Source of the DNA: Thiogranum longum
Lineage (GTDB): Bacteria > Pseudomonadota > Gammaproteobacteria > DSM-19610
Length of the DNA: 64,000 nucleotides
Reading direction: 5' to 3'
NCBI RefSeq assembly: GCF_004339085.1
Contig: NZ_SMFX01000001.1
Coordinates: forward strand, 1-64,000
In this document: one piece after another, positions 29,691 through 40,069 of the stretch
How positions within the stretch are numbered: the stretch's first letter is position 1
Layout of the letters: every line of letters starts with the position of its first letter
Program-made: the position numbers and the translations under genes
Notes under the pieces: model-generated
Databases searched by the model: none
The model's input: the letters and a program-made list of their open reading frames with translations, nothing else
What the model was told of the DNA's origin: nothing

Positions 29691-32125
29691 AATCAGCGCG
29701 GCACAATGAAGCAGTCCATATCGGCCTTCCTCTCAAGATTGCCGGTATCGTTTTCTGGGGGCTGGTCGCAGTTGGATTATTGATGGTTGCCATGGCCATG
29801 CCCTGGTTGGAAAGGATTGCCGTTCTGGAACACGAGACATCTCCCCGCCAGATCGTTACATCTGTACGCGAACAACTACTCGAAGACAACGCAGTAACAC
29901 TGGATGCATTACGGCCCTCCATTCCGCCACTGATGCAGGAACTGAACATACCCGCAGTCAGCATCGAGCGCAGCACCAAGAGCATAACCTTCGGTAAACC
30001 GGAACCCGGCCTGGAGAGTTTTACCTCGAGTTTTACATCAGCCGATTTACAGACCGGGGGATTAGTGGATGTTGTTGTCACTGTCTACCAGCAAACAATC
30101 GAACAGGCATTATTGACCCGGAAGAAACAACTGATGCTTGTACTTGGCATCAGTTTCTTTGCTTTCGGCCTGATCATTCAGTGGATCTTGCAGAAGGTTA
30201 TCACCAAGCCCTTCCACCAGATGATTGCAACTGCCGAATTATGCTCCCATGGCAACGAAGCACGCTTTAACGAGAATCGCTTCGATGAGTTCGGTTATCT
30301 CTCGCGATTCATCAACAAGGCTATGGCGGCACTGCAGGCCAGGCAGTTGGAACTCAGCGATGCACTGCAACGTGCACAGGCAGGCGAACATGCTCTGTTC
30401 GATGAGAAGAACCGGGCTGAAGTGACACTGAATTCCATTGCAGAGGGAGTCATTACTACAGACCGTGACGGAAAAGTTCGTTTCATGAACCCTGTTGCTG
30501 AAAGACTGTCTGGCTGGAAACAGGAAGAGGCCACCGGGCGGGATATCGACGACATCATTCACCTGATCGATGAACAAACCGGTGACTTTATTCCCTGTGC
30601 AGTCAGTTGCAGCCTGCGAAACAACAAAATCGAGCGCAACCTTCAAAGCCGTTTACTGGTTCGCAAGGGTGGTGAAGAAATTGCTGTCGCTGAATCAGCT
30701 GCGCCCATGCACGACGCAACAGGCAATATTGTTGGTGCTGTACTGGTCTTTGATGATGTTCGCCAGACCCGTGAACTTACGCGCCAGCTGTCGCACCAGG
30801 CCTCCCACGATGCCCTTACCGGTTTACTTAATCGGCGTGAGTTTGAAGCACGCCTGCAGCAGGCACTGGAAAATACCCGCAGCAATGGCGAGCACTATGC
30901 GTTGTGCTATATCGATCTGGATCAATTCAAAATCATCAACGATACCTGTGGCCACACCGCTGGCGACGAACTGCTACGCGTTCTGGGGAGCCTGCTGCAC
31001 AAGAAATTGCGCGACAGTGATATCGTGGCCAGGCTTGGGGGTGATGAGTTTGGCATTCTTTTACAGGGTTGCACCATGGCGGACGCCGAGAAACTTGCCG
31101 GTGAAATACGGAAGGTTATTCGAGCCCTGAACTTTGTATGGGATGGCAAGAGCTTTGAAATTGGAGCCAGTATTGGCATCGTCCCTCTTTCCGGAACAAC
31201 CCAGAGTGTTGCCGAGGCCCTTTCGTCAGCAGATGTCGCCTGTTACGCCGCCAAGGAGCAGGGGAGAGACCGCGTACATGTCAGCGAACCGGATGACAAG
31301 GAGCTGAAACGTCATCGCAGCGAAATGCGCTGGGTAGGTCGTATACGCGACGCACTGAAAGAAGGCCGGCTCACATTGTACCGGCAATCCATAGTGCCTG
31401 TGCATTGCAGTGATCAGCGGGAATTACATACCGAGATACTACTCAGAATGATTGGGAAGGACGAGAAGCTGATACCGCCCGGCCGTTTCCTGCGTGCGGC
31501 AGAACAATATGGCCTGATGCCGGAAATCGACCGCTGGGTGGTTGAACACTCCCTGCGCTGGCTGGCCAATGAAATCCGGCTTTGTCAGTCCACCACTATC
31601 ATGGCAGTGAACTTGTCCGGCCAATCGCTCACGGCACGCGGTTTTCTTTCCAGCATCGTCGACCTGCTGCACGACAGCAAGGTGCCGCCTGAACAGATCT
31701 GCTTTGAAATTACCGAAACAGCTGCCATAGCCAACTTCGAGACTGCACTCAAGTTCATGCGTCTGTTGCACGGCATGGGTTGCCGGTTTGCGCTCGATGA
31801 CTTTGGTAGCGGCATGTCATCATTTGCCTATCTCAAACAACTTCCGGTCGACTACCTGAAGATAGATGGCAGCTATGTACGTGATCTGCTGCACGACCCG
31901 GTCGACCGCGCAATGGTGCAGTCAGTCAACCAGATCGGCCATGCCATGGGCATACAGACCATAGCCGAGTACGTCGAGGACAGATCCATCCTCGGGGCAC
32001 TGGCTACTATTGGCGTGGATTTCGCCCAGGGCTACGCCATCGACAAACCACAAGCTGTGCGCCACACCGAAGCACACTGTGATAGCGTTGTTTCTTTTAT
32101 CAAGCCCGGCTCAGGCCAGGGATAA
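29687..32125 (+). CDS. Membrane GGDEF/EAL protein with PAS domain
   Basis: An 812-residue inner-membrane protein: helix at about 13-40, a small periplasmic domain, a second helix near 150-170, a HAMP-like linker, a PAS domain (about 245-370), GGDEF (about 375-540) and EAL (about 545-800). The GGDEF core ARLGGDEFG is intact, with an RxxD inhibition site (RDSD) five residues before it. EAL-type residues are present: TEILLR, NLSGQS, FEITETAA, DDFGSG, KIDGSY, QGYAIDKP. It could both make and degrade c-di-GMP. Translation is coupled to the small membrane protein. Confidence 0.94.
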   Translation: MKSARHNEAVHIGLPLKIAGIVFWGLVAVGLLMVAMAMPWLERIAVLEHETSPRQIVTSVREQLLEDNAVTLDALRPSIPPLMQELNIPAVSIERSTKSITFGKPEPGLESFTSSFTSADLQTGGLVDVVVTVYQQTIEQALLTRKKQLMLVLGISFFAFGLIIQWILQKVITKPFHQMIATAELCSHGNEARFNENRFDEFGYLSRFINKAMAALQARQLELSDALQRAQAGEHALFDEKNRAEVTLNSIAEGVITTDRDGKVRFMNPVAERLSGWKQEEATGRDIDDIIHLIDEQTGDFIPCAVSCSLRNNKIERNLQSRLLVRKGGEEIAVAESAAPMHDATGNIVGAVLVFDDVRQTRELTRQLSHQASHDALTGLLNRREFEARLQQALENTRSNGEHYALCYIDLDQFKIINDTCGHTAGDELLRVLGSLLHKKLRDSDIVARLGGDEFGILLQGCTMADAEKLAGEIRKVIRALNFVWDGKSFEIGASIGIVPLSGTTQSVAEALSSADVACYAAKEQGRDRVHVSEPDDKELKRHRSEMRWVGRIRDALKEGRLTLYRQSIVPVHCSDQRELHTEILLRMIGKDEKLIPPGRFLRAAEQYGLMPEIDRWVVEHSLRWLANEIRLCQSTTIMAVNLSGQSLTARGFLSSIVDLLHDSKVPPEQICFEITETAAIANFETALKFMRLLHGMGCRFALDDFGSGMSSFAYLKQLPVDYLKIDGSYVRDLLHDPVDRAMVQSVNQIGHAMGIQTIAEYVEDRSILGALATIGVDFAQGYAIDKPQAVRHTEAHCDSVVSFIKPGSGQG

Positions 32126-32247
32126 GCGTAATTCCGGCCGGTCTCGCTGCCAGCCAACTTAAAAGTGCCGGATAAACACAACATTCATGCGTTTACCTGC
32201 TGCATGAAATCAACGAGAATGCCCGCCCTTCGTCAAGAGAATTCAGC

Positions 32248-33288
32248 ATGACCTTTGAGGTTAAGATCGAATCAAGCGGCCACCGCTTCACCACTGAGGC
32301 AGATGAAACACTGCTGGACGCTGCTCTGCGTCAGGGTGTCGGTCTGCCTTATGGCTGTCGAAACGGTGCCTGTGGGTCCTGTGTCGCCACCTTGCTGTCC
32401 GGTGAGGTCGACTATCCCGACGGTCGACCAGAAGTCGAATATAAAACCGGCCAGGTCGTTATTTGTCAGGCCCACGCACGAAGCAACCTGACCATCAGGA
32501 CGCGCGAAGTCAGTGCCAATGCCGACATCATCGTAAAAACCCTGCCGTGCCGTGCCGAGCACCTGAAAAGACTGTCACACGACGTCATGCAGGTATTACT
32601 CAAACTTCCGGAAACCGAACGACTACAATTTCTCGCCGGGCAGTATATTGAATTTATTCTCAAAGATGGCCGGCGGCGCGCCTTCTCGATCGCCAATGCG
32701 CCACACCAGGATGAGTATCTTGAGCTGCATATCCGCCATGTACCCGGTGGTTCATTCACCGGCCATGTGTTTGATGAAATGAAAGATCGCGCACTGCTGC
32801 GTATCGAAGGCCCGCTGGGTGCTTTCTACCTGCGCGAGAATTCTGATCGCCCCATCCTGATGATGGCGGGCGGCACCGGCATCGCACCGCTCAAGGGAAT
32901 AATTGACCATGCCCAGTACATCGGCATCGACCGTACCATTCACCTGTTCTGGGGTGTCAGTTCAAAGCGTGACCTGTATCTCCAGGACGAACCGCAGCGC
33001 TGGAAGAAAAACAGCAGCGCATTCAGTTATACGCCGGTACTATCAGATCCCGCTACAGAGGACCGGTGGGAAGGCAAAACCGGCCTGGTTATGAATACTT
33101 TGCTGGAAGCCTATCCGGATCTGGCAAACTACGATATCTATATGAGCGGTCCACCCGCAATGATCGAGGCTGCAACGCCGGTATTCGCACAACACGGCGC
33201 CAGCCTGGACCATATGTATTCCGATGCCTTCGAGTTTGCACAGGACGTGCTGGATAAAATTGCCCGCGAGGAAAAGGCGGCGGACTGA
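32248..33288 (+). CDS. Ferredoxin-FAD/NAD(P)H oxidoreductase (CDP-6-deoxyglucoseen reductase-like)
   Basis: The 346-residue protein has an N-terminal plant-type [2Fe-2S] domain with C37, C42, C45 (CRNGACGSC) and C73, then an FAD domain (RRAFSIANAP) and a NAD(P)-binding domain (GGTGIAPLKG, and SGPPAMIEA near the C-terminus). It passes electrons from NAD(P)H through FAD to the iron-sulfur cluster. Such enzymes are annotated as AscD-like reductases, and some serve ubiquinone or oxygenase pathways. The partner is not visible. It converges on hemY. Confidence 0.9.
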   Translation: MTFEVKIESSGHRFTTEADETLLDAALRQGVGLPYGCRNGACGSCVATLLSGEVDYPDGRPEVEYKTGQVVICQAHARSNLTIRTREVSANADIIVKTLPCRAEHLKRLSHDVMQVLLKLPETERLQFLAGQYIEFILKDGRRRAFSIANAPHQDEYLELHIRHVPGGSFTGHVFDEMKDRALLRIEGPLGAFYLRENSDRPILMMAGGTGIAPLKGIIDHAQYIGIDRTIHLFWGVSSKRDLYLQDEPQRWKKNSSAFSYTPVLSDPATEDRWEGKTGLVMNTLLEAYPDLANYDIYMSGPPAMIEAATPVFAQHGASLDHMYSDAFEFAQDVLDKIAREEKAAD

Positions 33289-33293
33289 TGTGC

Positions 33294-34547
33294 CTAGTGG
33301 CTGAGCATCTCGATGCGATCGGTTTCGGCCGCCTGCAACATGGCTTCCTCCGGCACAACCTGTGCGGGTGCCTGCAGTACCGGCAAGGGTAGCGACAAGC
33401 CCTTGCGGTAGCATTCTGCCGCCGCATCATGATCCTCGAGCTGTTCCAGTAAATCGCCAAGCAGACGATAGGCTTCCGCCGTCGGTTGTATGCCGATACT
33501 GGCTTCCAGGTAACTGCGCGCCTTGCCCCATAGTTTATTACGCAAACTTATCTTCCCCAGCGTCAACAGCAACACCGCATCCTTGTCGTGCCTGGCCAGC
33601 CACTTCTCGGCCATTTTCTGTTGTACTGCACTGTCGCAACCCTCGAGTTCACCGTACAGGTAGACCAGTCTGTCATCCCAGTATTCAGATAACTGCTCAC
33701 GTAACAGGCCTTCTGCCTGATCATGTTCGCCAAGGCGCACCAGCTGTTCAATATAGAGGGCCAGCAGGGCATGATCCTGTCGCACCGGGGGCGGTAACTG
33801 TGCCCAGCCTTTTTTGAGCGTATCGATATCCCGCGCCGAAGTCAGTTCCCGGATCCGTTCCTGGTACACCTGAACTGCCAGCCTTTGCCATTGGTCATGG
33901 TTCAGCACTTCGCTACGACGTAATTCCGGCAACAGCTCGCGTAATTTCCCCCAGTCCTTTTGACCCAGATATAGCTGCATCTGCAGGCGCAACGTTTCAC
34001 GATTGCGCGGCATCAGGGTGCGTAGATGCGCCAGTGTTGTCTGCGCCTGGTCGAACTGGTCACGTGCGAGTTGCAACTCGGCCTGCACCAGACATATTGC
34101 TGATTCTGCCTCAGGGAAGCGCTTGAGTGCCTGCCCCAGGTAACGATCGCGACGCCCATCTTCACCGAGGCGATTTGCGGCATGCGCCGCAGACAGGCAG
34201 GCGGCAAGCGGTGCACGTGAATCATCGGCCAGACGCCCGAGCTGCCGCTCTGCACGCTCGAGTTTTCCACTGACGAGTTCGATAATCGCAGCATCATAAC
34301 GCCGTGAAAGCTTTTGTAGCTGGCGCTGGCCTGACCAGTGCCTGATGCGTACCGGCATGCGCCACAACCCCGCCAGCATTCGCAATGCGAGATAGCCGAC
34401 AAGTAAAACGATAATGAAAACCACAAGGGAGGTTTCCACACTGATATTACCGTAACCAATCAGGATATATCCCGGGTCCGGCAGGGCAAATAAAGCAGCG
34501 GCAACTGATCCCAGCAGCACCAATACGCCGATTAACAGCAATTTCAT
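33294..34547 (-). CDS. hemY: HemY family TPR-type membrane protein
   Basis: The 417-residue protein has two N-terminal membrane helices (LLLIGVLVLLGSVAAALFAL and TSLVVFIIVLLVGYLALRML) and a long cytoplasmic tetratricopeptide region. This is the HemY layout of the hemCDXY cluster in Gammaproteobacteria. HemY is required for normal haem synthesis, though its exact step is not settled. The start overlaps the hemX stop as ATGA. Confidence 0.93.
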   Translation of the reverse strand: MKLLLIGVLVLLGSVAAALFALPDPGYILIGYGNISVETSLVVFIIVLLVGYLALRMLAGLWRMPVRIRHWSGQRQLQKLSRRYDAAIIELVSGKLERAERQLGRLADDSRAPLAACLSAAHAANRLGEDGRRDRYLGQALKRFPEAESAICLVQAELQLARDQFDQAQTTLAHLRTLMPRNRETLRLQMQLYLGQKDWGKLRELLPELRRSEVLNHDQWQRLAVQVYQERIRELTSARDIDTLKKGWAQLPPPVRQDHALLALYIEQLVRLGEHDQAEGLLREQLSEYWDDRLVYLYGELEGCDSAVQQKMAEKWLARHDKDAVLLLTLGKISLRNKLWGKARSYLEASIGIQPTAEAYRLLGDLLEQLEDHDAAAECYRKGLSLPLPVLQAPAQVVPEEAMLQAAETDRIEMLSH

Positions 34548-35761
34548 GGCGCGTCCTCGGCTGTTACCGGAGCTTCCTCCACTGAAGGCAATACGGTTTC
34601 GGTATTCGCTTCATTCACGGCATCATTTGCTTCCGCTTCCGGTGCAACAGCAGGGGGTTCAACCACGGCTGGTAGCGCGAGGTTCTCCTGCTGCTTCTGT
34701 ATCCCGTGCAGTAACTGCAGAGATTTCGAAACATCCGGCAGCTCGGGATGAATGTCTACAGCAGCCAGTTCATCGAGGCCTTGCGCCATCGCAGCCACTG
34801 CCGGGTCCCCGGTATCGAACCAGTCCCTCAACCATACGGCAGCAGTATCCAGTGCCTGCCGGTAGGCCTGTCGGTCCTCGCGAAGCAGTGCCAGCCGCGC
34901 TGCCGCCAGTTGAAGCCTCAGGTTTTCTTTCAGGAACCAGACGCGCTCCGGGGGGAGCATGGGAGCAACCGGCTTGTCGTGTTCACGAATCAGGAAAAGT
35001 TCTTTCAATGCTGCCCAGATGACTTGCGGCAATTCGCGCCAGTCGCCTGCCGAGCGAGTCGTATCAAACTGTTCAGGTTTGGGCTCAGGAGGCTCGTAAC
35101 GGCTGCCTGCCACCTGCAAGCTCTCGACCTGCTGCAAATCATCGGCCAGTCGAAGCGAGATACCATCAAAATCCACATCCGGCACTTCGCGTAAACGGTT
35201 CAAGTCGCGCGCCAGCTGCTCCCTGACCGGTAGTAGCTGCGGATCTGCCAGTTCGCGCAACCGGGTATCGGCACTGTTCAGTGCTGCGACCGCTGTTCGT
35301 TTGTCACGGCGCAGTTGCAGGCTTTCACTGGCAACTCGTAACAGGTATTCAACCTCGGCCAGCGTCCAGCCGGTCTCACTGCGATTGACATGCGATGCAA
35401 GGCGGTTAAGTCTTTCAGCCAGTGCGGCCTGTGCTTCGCCCAGCTCACTCAGCTGCTGTTCGATTTCACGGCGACCTGTTTGCCATTCATTGCTGATGGC
35501 CTGTAAATCACTTTGCAGCGGCTTAACTTTTTGCTCCAGCTCTGGCACCAGACCCGCCTGCTCCCCCGTCAACTGCTGTACCTGGTTCCAGATAAAATAG
35601 CCGCCAACTGCCAACCCGATGGAAACACCAAGTGCCAGCATCGCGAATACCAGTGGCAGTGGCGAGGCCTTCCGGGGCACAGGTTGTGGCTTGTCGCTCG
35701 AAGTTTCGGCGGTATTTTCGTGGTTTGTAGTTTTCGGCAGACGTTTCTTTGACTGGCTCAT
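34544..35761 (-). CDS. hemX: HemX family membrane protein
   Basis: The 405-residue protein has a charged cytoplasmic N-terminus, one membrane helix (about 34-57, PLVFAMLALGVSIGLAVGGY), then a periplasmic coiled-coil and helical domain (SDLQAISNEWQ onward) and an acidic Pro/Ala/Glu-rich tail. This matches gammaproteobacterial HemX, often called putative uroporphyrinogen-III methyltransferase, although no methyltransferase motif is visible. It sits between hemD and hemY. Confidence 0.9.
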   Translation of the reverse strand: MSQSKKRLPKTTNHENTAETSSDKPQPVPRKASPLPLVFAMLALGVSIGLAVGGYFIWNQVQQLTGEQAGLVPELEQKVKPLQSDLQAISNEWQTGRREIEQQLSELGEAQAALAERLNRLASHVNRSETGWTLAEVEYLLRVASESLQLRRDKRTAVAALNSADTRLRELADPQLLPVREQLARDLNRLREVPDVDFDGISLRLADDLQQVESLQVAGSRYEPPEPKPEQFDTTRSAGDWRELPQVIWAALKELFLIREHDKPVAPMLPPERVWFLKENLRLQLAAARLALLREDRQAYRQALDTAAVWLRDWFDTGDPAVAAMAQGLDELAAVDIHPELPDVSKSLQLLHGIQKQQENLALPAVVEPPAVAPEAEANDAVNEANTETVLPSVEEAPVTAEDAP

Positions 35762-35839
35762 GGCAACTCACGGATCACTGTATGGGTAAAGTCAGATTTG
35801 ATTGTACCGGATCTGGATGCATTGCACTGCGTATCGAAC

Positions 35840-36631
35840 TCAACCATGCCATGTACACAGCGCATCGAGAACCGCATCATCGGTGGCATTGGCCGCCAGT
35901 ACAGGGGGTTGAGTAAATCCCATGCGTTCGACGACCGGCAACATACGTTCGCTGACGACCAGCAGCGGCGTATCGCGCAGCAAAGCCCTGCCTTCATCAT
36001 CCAGCATGGCAAACAGGTTCTCCAGACTCTCGATGCTGTTGACCTGCACTATGTCGATTTTGCCGCTACGCCACGCTTTAACCAGTGATGTGCTGCTCTC
36101 AGCCGGTCGGGAGCGCTGGTATGCCTCGACATACTGAACCGTCGCCCCACGTTCACGCAGGCTATCTGCCAGGTATTCACGGCCGCCGTTACCACGAAAA
36201 ATCAGCACCTGCTGGCCTGCTACATCCTGTAGTGCCTCCTGCTCCAGCAGTCCTTCACTGTTGAAATGCTCTTGTGGACAGATATCTGCCTGCAGGCCGA
36301 AGGATTCCAGTGCTTCCGCAGAGCGCCTGCCGATAACGGCGATGCGCACAGCAACCGGCCAGTCACGCTGTGCAAGGATGCAGGCCAGGGCATGCTCAAC
36401 AGCATTGGCACTGATAAAAATGGCTATATCAAAATCATCCAGCTGCGCCACACTGTCTTCAAGTGGACGACTGTCCTTTGGCGCAGTTATCTCCAGCACC
36501 GGGAAGCTAATGCTTCGCCCCCCCAGCAGCCCGATTCGCTGGCACAGCCCGCTAGCCTGGTGCGCCGGTCGGGTGACCAGCACACCACAATTCCTCAGCG
36601 GCCCGCTCCCCGTAGCTGGCGGTTCTGTCAT
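35840..36631 (-). CDS. hemD: Uroporphyrinogen-III synthase
   Basis: The 263-residue protein follows the HemD fold with [17 protein letters not shown] near the start, [41 protein letters not shown] and SIESLENLF. It cyclises hydroxymethylbilane to uroporphyrinogen III. HemD sequences are poorly conserved, but the overlap with hemC (ATGA) makes the call firm. Confidence 0.93.
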   Translation of the reverse strand: MTEPPATGSGPLRNCGVLVTRPAHQASGLCQRIGLLGGRSISFPVLEITAPKDSRPLEDSVAQLDDFDIAIFISANAVEHALACILAQRDWPVAVRIAVIGRRSAEALESFGLQADICPQEHFNSEGLLEQEALQDVAGQQVLIFRGNGGREYLADSLRERGATVQYVEAYQRSRPAESSTSLVKAWRSGKIDIVQVNSIESLENLFAMLDDEGRALLRDTPLLVVSERMLPVVERMGFTQPPVLAANATDDAVLDALCTWHG

Positions 36632-37566
36632 TCATCGTCCTCGGCGTACAGGTCATCGAGAATTTGCCTTGCTCCGCGCGACAGCAGATCTTCTGCCAGC
36701 ACTCTTCCCAGCTCCTCGGCGTCTTCCGGTCGCCCACTGATCACACCCTGCACCATCTCGCTACCATCCGGCCGCCCCACCAGCGCGCGTAACACTATGA
36801 CGCCGTGGCTGATTTCGGAATAACCCGCAATAGGCACCTGACAACCGCCCTGCAGGGCTTCGTTCAGGGACCGTTCTGCGCGTATGCGCGTCGCCGTCTG
36901 TCCATCATTCAGCTCTTCTACCAGGCTACGTACGCGCGCATCGTTCACACGGATTTCGATGCCGATGGCCCCCTGGCCAATGGCCGGGATAAACTGCTCC
37001 GGTGCCAGTAACTCGGTGATACGCTCTTCCCAGCCCATACGTTTGACGCCCGCCGCCGCCAGCAGGATGGCGTCATAATCACCGTTATCCAGCTTGGCGA
37101 GGCGGGTATTGACGTTACCACGCAGGTCCAGAACTTCCAGATCCGGGCGAATACGCCGTAACTGGCACTGACGACGCAAGCTCGAAGTTCCCACTCTGGC
37201 GCCATCCGGCAACCCTTCGATAGAAGCATATTCGTTTGAAATCAATGCGTCACGGGGATCCTCTCGTGGCAATACAGCCGCCAGACCGAGACCTTCGGGA
37301 AATTCTACCGGCACATCCTTCATGGAATGCACGGCAAGGTCGGCGCGTCCTTCCAGCATACCGGTTTCCAGTTCCTTGACGAACAACCCCTTGCCACCGA
37401 CTTTTGCCAGCGGTGTGTCCAGGATTTTGTCGCCCTGCGTGGTCATAGTGACCAGTTCGACTTCGAGTTCGGGGTGTCTTGCAAGCAGTGCATCACGCAC
37501 GTGATTGGCTTGCCAGAGCGCGAGCGGGCTCTTGCGGGTTGCGATACGAAGTGTGGAATTTGTCAT
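36628..37566 (-). CDS. hemC: Hydroxymethylbilane synthase (porphobilinogen deaminase)
   Basis: The 312-residue enzyme begins [17 protein letters not shown], has [42 protein letters not shown] and the cofactor-binding cysteine C242 in [14 protein letters not shown]. It polymerises four porphobilinogens. I use the ATG at 37566 because it gives the family N-terminus; the longer reading adds an unrelated tail. It starts the hemCDXY operon. Confidence 0.97.
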   Translation of the reverse strand: MTNSTLRIATRKSPLALWQANHVRDALLARHPELEVELVTMTTQGDKILDTPLAKVGGKGLFVKELETGMLEGRADLAVHSMKDVPVEFPEGLGLAAVLPREDPRDALISNEYASIEGLPDGARVGTSSLRRQCQLRRIRPDLEVLDLRGNVNTRLAKLDNGDYDAILLAAAGVKRMGWEERITELLAPEQFIPAIGQGAIGIEIRVNDARVRSLVEELNDGQTATRIRAERSLNEALQGGCQVPIAGYSEISHGVIVLRALVGRPDGSEMVQGVISGRPEDAEELGRVLAEDLLSRGARQILDDLYAEDDE

Positions 37567-37622
37567 GGCTACCTGACTTGCTAAAACTGTGAAAACCACC
37601 GATCCAGTCGGCATGGGAACCG

Positions 37623-37628
37623 TATAAT
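37623..37628 (+). promoter_or_regulatory. -10 box for the thioredoxin-like gene
   Basis: A perfect TATAAT lies 36 bases before the GTG start of the thioredoxin-like gene, in the divergent gap with hemC. The -35 region is poor. Confidence 0.4.
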
Positions 37629-37664
37629 GACCACCAGAGCGGAATATTTATGGGAGCATAACGA

Positions 37665-38159
37665 GTGACTGACAAGTGGTGCAAGTGGCCGCACATCATG
37701 GCCGGGATTTTTTTGCTGGTCGCGAACGTAACACGGGCCGCTGTGCCATTGGCGCAGGATCTGCAAAAGGACGGTCGCCAGGCTGAACGGTATTGTGCAC
37801 CCGTCCTGCTGGAGTTTGCCGCTGAATATTGTGATTACTGCATGTTACTTGAACATGAAATTCTTGACCCGACATTGTTGGACAGAGACTACGACCGACG
37901 CGTGCTGATGCGCAAGATTATGATTGACGGTAACCGCCGGCTGCTGGATTTTAATGGTAAAACAATCGATGAGCGCAGTATTGCCACTCACTATAAAGTC
38001 TGGGTGACGCCCACTGTGCTGTTTGTCGACCGTAACGGGATGGAAATAGCCAAACGCCTGGTCGGAATAAGTTCGGTGGATTTTTACGGGGGTTACCTGG
38101 ATGCCGCCCTGGACGAGTCACGGCGACGTCTACAGGAACTGGGGCGCTGCGACCCCTGA
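37665..38159 (+). CDS. Periplasmic thioredoxin-fold protein (SoxW/DsbD-gamma-like)
   Basis: A 164-residue protein with a signal-like segment (IMAGIFLLVANVTRAAVP, 11-28), then VLLEFAAEYCDYCMLLE with a CxxC redox pair at C56 and C59, and the cis-proline segment VWVTPTVLFVDRNG. It is a periplasmic thiol-disulfide protein; SoxW-like proteins in sulfur oxidisers look similar, but the function is inferred. The GTG start has GGGAG 8 bases upstream. It lies on the opposite strand between algR and hemC, which are usually adjacent. Confidence 0.82.
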   Translation: MTDKWCKWPHIMAGIFLLVANVTRAAVPLAQDLQKDGRQAERYCAPVLLEFAAEYCDYCMLLEHEILDPTLLDRDYDRRVLMRKIMIDGNRRLLDFNGKTIDERSIATHYKVWVTPTVLFVDRNGMEIAKRLVGISSVDFYGGYLDAALDESRRRLQELGRCDP

Positions 38160-38171
38160 ATGCCTCAGCAG

Positions 38172-38900
38172 TCAGGCGCCATTGCGAATATTCCGCCTGA
38201 CCTCAGGCAACAGCCTGCGACTCACTTCGAGGCGTTCTTCAACGCCATCGAGCACTACACTGACATGCCCCTGGCTGTCCTTTTCCAGTGCACGAATACA
38301 CTGTACTGCAACCAGGGCATTGCGGTGAATGCGCAAAAACCGGTCACCAAATTCCTCTTCCAGGGCCTTGAGTGCATCTTCAACCAGGATTTTCCGGGTA
38401 GCAGAACGTACCGTGACATATTTCTGATCGGCCTGCAGATAGACAACCTCTTCCACCGGAACCAGCTCCAGGTTTCCCCGGTTACGCGCACACAGGTGGG
38501 TACGCACATCGCTATCACCGCTGATATTTTCCAGCTGGACAAGGTTCAGCCGCCGCGCCTTTTCGAGTGCCTGCTGCAAGCGCTCGGGATGGATCGGCTT
38601 GAGCAAATAATCTATCGCCTGCGCTTCGAACGCCTCCAGCGCATGATCACCATAGGCGGTGGTAAACACCACGGCCGGTGGGTTATCCAGCTTTAGCAGG
38701 TGGCGCGCTGCTTCCAGGCCGTCCATGCCTGGCATGCGTATATCCATCAGAATCAGTTCTGGAACCAGCACCTGCGCCTGGTCAAGCGCCTGTTGTCCGT
38801 CTGCTGCCTCACCACAGACTTCACAGCCTTCCAGCTGATCGAGCATGCGAGTCAAACGTTCGCGTGCCAGCAATTCGTCATCCACCACCAGGCACTTCAT
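38172..38900 (-). CDS. algR: LytTR-family response regulator AlgR
   Basis: The 242-residue protein has a receiver (D7/D8, phospho-acceptor D53 in LILMDIRMPGMDG, K101 in DYLLKP) and a C-terminal LytTR DNA-binding domain (about 140-240; VEEVVYLQADQKYVTVRS, FLRIHRNALVAV). The neighbours algZ, argH and hemC are those of Pseudomonas AlgR. In Pseudomonas it controls alginate and type IV pilus genes; targets here are unknown. The start overlaps algZ as ATGA. Confidence 0.94.
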   Translation of the reverse strand: MKCLVVDDELLARERLTRMLDQLEGCEVCGEAADGQQALDQAQVLVPELILMDIRMPGMDGLEAARHLLKLDNPPAVVFTTAYGDHALEAFEAQAIDYLLKPIHPERLQQALEKARRLNLVQLENISGDSDVRTHLCARNRGNLELVPVEEVVYLQADQKYVTVRSATRKILVEDALKALEEEFGDRFLRIHRNALVAVQCIRALEKDSQGHVSVVLDGVEERLEVSRRLLPEVRRNIRNGA

Positions 38901-39955
38901 ATGGCCTTCTCCCTTGGGAAATACAGGGTTGTTTCAAATTCATCACCCACTTCTCGCAGCGCCACACCGGCCTGGTTACCAAACGCCAGCTGCAGGCGCA
39001 GGCGGATATTTTCGAGTGCGATGTGGTTACCCCTTCGGTGTGAGGCAACGCCATGTGGTGCACGTGGATTACGTACTGTAATGCTGATACGCCGGCCCTC
39101 GGCTGCACCGTGAATGACAATGCGCCCACCTTGTGGCAAGGCCTCGATACCGTGATATACGGCATTCTCCAGCAACGGCTGAAGAACCAGTGACGGTACC
39201 AGCCGCTTGCGCGGCAGACGGTCGATGTCCCACTCCACCTGCAGCCGCTCACCAAGACGCAGGCCCTCCATACGCAGGTAACGTCTGGCCACATCGATTT
39301 CCTCGTCCAGCGGTATACGCTCTGATGCATTACGCAGCGTGACGCGAAACAGGTCGGACAAATCCTGCACAGCCAACTCTGCACGCTGTGGATCACTACC
39401 TGTCAGTGCGGCAATACTGTTCATACTGTTGAACAGAAAGTGGGGTCTGATACGCGCCTGCAACGCCTGCACGCGCGCCTGCGACTCGGCCTGAATCTGC
39501 CGCCGCCATTGGTGCTGTACGAACAGATAGCGCAACACCAGCCCGCTAACGATGGCGCTGATGCCCGTATTGCGGAACAGGAACTCGACATGCCCCGCAG
39601 AACCACCATTCTGTTCCAGGCCGCCCATGTACCAGGCCAGTTCACTGATCAGCACCGTAACCAGCAGCAGTAACAGGTAGCTGGCCAGTACGGCGGCGGT
39701 ATTACTGATTTTCAGCAACAGTGGCCGGGCAAGACACAACGCAGCCGCGCTGCTCAGGGCAATCCATTGCAAAAACAGTGATACCAGCCCGAGATCATTC
39801 CAGGGGTCGGCGCGCCCGTTGGCCAACACCAGCACAAAGGCCAGCAGCTCGGCAATGACCACCACAGCGAATACCAGGCGGATATCACAGAAACTCGGCA
39901 GGAACAGGGTATCCTGCGGCAACTCTGACGAATTTTTTCGGCTTGTCTGGCCCAT
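38897..39955 (-). CDS. algZ: LytS/YehU-type sensor histidine kinase AlgZ (FimS)
   Basis: The 352-residue protein has four hydrophobic helices (about 25-145), then a His_kinase domain with [17 protein letters not shown] (H172) and an ATPase N-box [15 protein letters not shown]. This is the FimS/AlgZ architecture. I chose the ATG at 39955 because longer readings run into the oppositely transcribed argH start. It pairs with AlgR. It is divergent from argH. Confidence 0.92.
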   Translation of the reverse strand: MGQTSRKNSSELPQDTLFLPSFCDIRLVFAVVVIAELLAFVLVLANGRADPWNDLGLVSLFLQWIALSSAAALCLARPLLLKISNTAAVLASYLLLLLVTVLISELAWYMGGLEQNGGSAGHVEFLFRNTGISAIVSGLVLRYLFVQHQWRRQIQAESQARVQALQARIRPHFLFNSMNSIAALTGSDPQRAELAVQDLSDLFRVTLRNASERIPLDEEIDVARRYLRMEGLRLGERLQVEWDIDRLPRKRLVPSLVLQPLLENAVYHGIEALPQGGRIVIHGAAEGRRISITVRNPRAPHGVASHRRGNHIALENIRLRLQLAFGNQAGVALREVGDEFETTLYFPREKAI

Positions 39956-40069
39956 GACAGCGATAACAGGTCCGGTGAAACGCCCAAAAACGGGCAACAC
40001 CATAATATCGGCCAGTGTTATCAGTACTTTGAGGTATACTGGCGCCCCGTTAACCGCACTTGCACCGAT

